A DNA stretch of 5,361 bases from an uncultured Mycoplasmatota bacterium. Lineage in GTDB: Bacteria > Bacillota_I > Bacilli_A > RF39 > UBA660. Under the pieces are notes generated by a model. That model was not told the DNA's origin. It was given only the letters and a program-made list of their open reading frames with translations, and did no database searches. Shown here piece after piece: positions 4,905-5,361 of this stretch; the first letter of the stretch is position 1, and each line of letters opens with the position of its first letter. The DNA lies in assembly GCA_947572405.1 (NCBI GenBank), contig CANPBV010000092.1, forward strand, positions 1 to 5,361. Reading direction: 5' to 3'. Both the position numbers and the translations under genes were made by a program.

Positions 4905-5285
4905 TTCAATATGATCATCAATACTTATTTCAATCGATTCTACTCCATCACATTTCACATAAAAATTTATTTTTAAATATCTCTCGTCTTCCTTTAGAAT
5001 ATCACAATAATATTTTGCATCACCAATTGAAATCCAGCCTTGTTCATCCTCATAAATAATATCGGTTATATATTTATTAATATTTATTTTATTACCTATT
5101 TCTATATTTTGAAACATTTCTTTTGAAAATGTAAGTTCTAAACCTATAAATATATTATTTTCTATATTAAAAGTAATAAACGGCGCAATTCCAGTTCTTC
5201 TTTCTCCATGAGAAAAGACTACAAACTTTCCCCATGAAATTTTAATATCATATTGATAGTACTCATCATTATTTATTTTTATCAT
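4896..5285 (-). CDS. Unrecognised 129-aa protein
   Basis: I do not recognise a family. The protein is soluble, rich in Ile, Asn, Glu, Asp and Lys, acidic overall, and has no signal peptide or membrane helix. Alternating hydrophobic and polar residues throughout (for example D-I-K-I-S-W-G-K-F-V-V-F, or I-F-I-G-L-E-L-T-F) point to a mostly beta-strand fold. A distinctive G-E-R-R-T-G-I-A-P-F segment (27-36) and E-D-E-Q-G-W-I-S-I-G-D (78-88) would be good family markers. The start is supported by AGGGGA (5296-5291) five bases before the ATG. It is very AT-rich. Its size and beta-rich, acidic character are like those of immunity-type or tail-associated small proteins, but no neighbour supports that. 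The ATPase gene follows after 36 bases in the same direction, so the two may be co-transcribed. Confidence 0.7.
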   Translation of the reverse strand: MIKINNDEYYQYDIKISWGKFVVFSHGERRTGIAPFITFNIENNIFIGLELTFSKEMFQNIEIGNKININKYITDIIYEDEQGWISIGDAKYYCDILKEDERYLKINFYVKCDGVESIEISIDDHIELQ

Positions 5286-5308
5286 ATGAATCCCCTAACC
5301 AATTACAA

Positions 5309-5358
5309 AAAAGGGGCTGTTGCGAAATTAAGTAATTAATTTTGCTTCAGTCTTTTTT
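5309..5358. terminator. Long imperfect hairpin, probable terminator
   Basis: The inner stem pairs 5322-5330 (GCGAAATTA) with 5337-5345 (TAATTTTGC) around the loop AGTAAT. A 2x2 T/T mismatch then opens, and pairing resumes between 5309-5319 and 5348-5358, with three G-U pairs on the plus-strand RNA. Each strand ends in six T after the stem, so the structure could stop transcription both ways. The gene it most likely serves lies beyond 5361, on the minus strand. The outer arm GGGGCTGTTGC also resembles some insertion-sequence ends, so a transposon terminus is an alternative. Confidence 0.5.
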
Positions 5359-5361
5359 CTT

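Noticed and set aside
4645..4914. A plus-strand open frame of about 89 codons opposite the ATPase gene
   Set aside because: It is antisense to the Walker A region of an intact ATPase. Its hydrophobic appearance is what the complement of charged codons gives.

Overview
The window is AT-rich DNA (roughly 30 % GC by eye) with purine-rich GGAGGTGAT-type Shine-Dalgarno sites. It has TATAAT-type promoters with 17-bp spacers and uses TAA, TAG and TGA as stops. This fits a low-GC member of the Bacillota (Clostridia or Bacilli); I cannot name a genus. Every convincing gene lies on the minus strand, so the window is read here from high to low coordinates.

Right part (5361-4113): a hairpin/terminator-like structure at 5309-5358 separates this block from whatever lies further right. 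Next come an unrecognised 129-aa protein (4896-5285) and a stand-alone ABC-type ATPase of the COG3910 kind (4113-4859). The ATPase appears to have its own promoter in the 36-bp gap.

Centre (4131-1859): this is the most interesting part, a tight three-gene operon. A promoter (TTGAGT-17-TATAAT) is covered by four copies of the 9-mer TTATAACAT, two in each orientation, which is a likely autoregulatory operator. The first gene encodes a winged-helix protein that looks like an AbiEi-type antitoxin/repressor (3099-4064). The second, overlapping it by 13 bases, encodes an AbiEii-like nucleotidyltransferase (2350-3111). The third, overlapping by ATGA, encodes a hypoxanthine/uracil-DNA glycosylase-family protein (1859-2353). 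A hairpin plus T8 tract ends the operon. By family resemblance the first two genes form a type IV toxin-antitoxin/abortive-infection-like module. The coupled DNA glycosylase is the unusual addition.

Left part (1828-1): a short-chain dehydrogenase gene (992-1774) has its own promoter, and a tiny ORF overlaps its stop codon. The sparse region 497-991 holds a CRISPR-like pair of 30-bp repeats separated by 36 bp (749-844), with no cas gene in view, and a small open frame with one membrane helix (465-671). Then comes a DUF5661-like gene (197-460). A short open frame at 62-157 may be the decayed 3' end of a TnpB-type transposon gene. The weak hairpin at 1-34 may be a terminator.

The mixture of a toxin-antitoxin-like operon, repeat remnants, small orphan ORFs and unrecognised genes suggests an accessory (defence-island-like) region rather than a core operon. 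None of the individual genes proves that.
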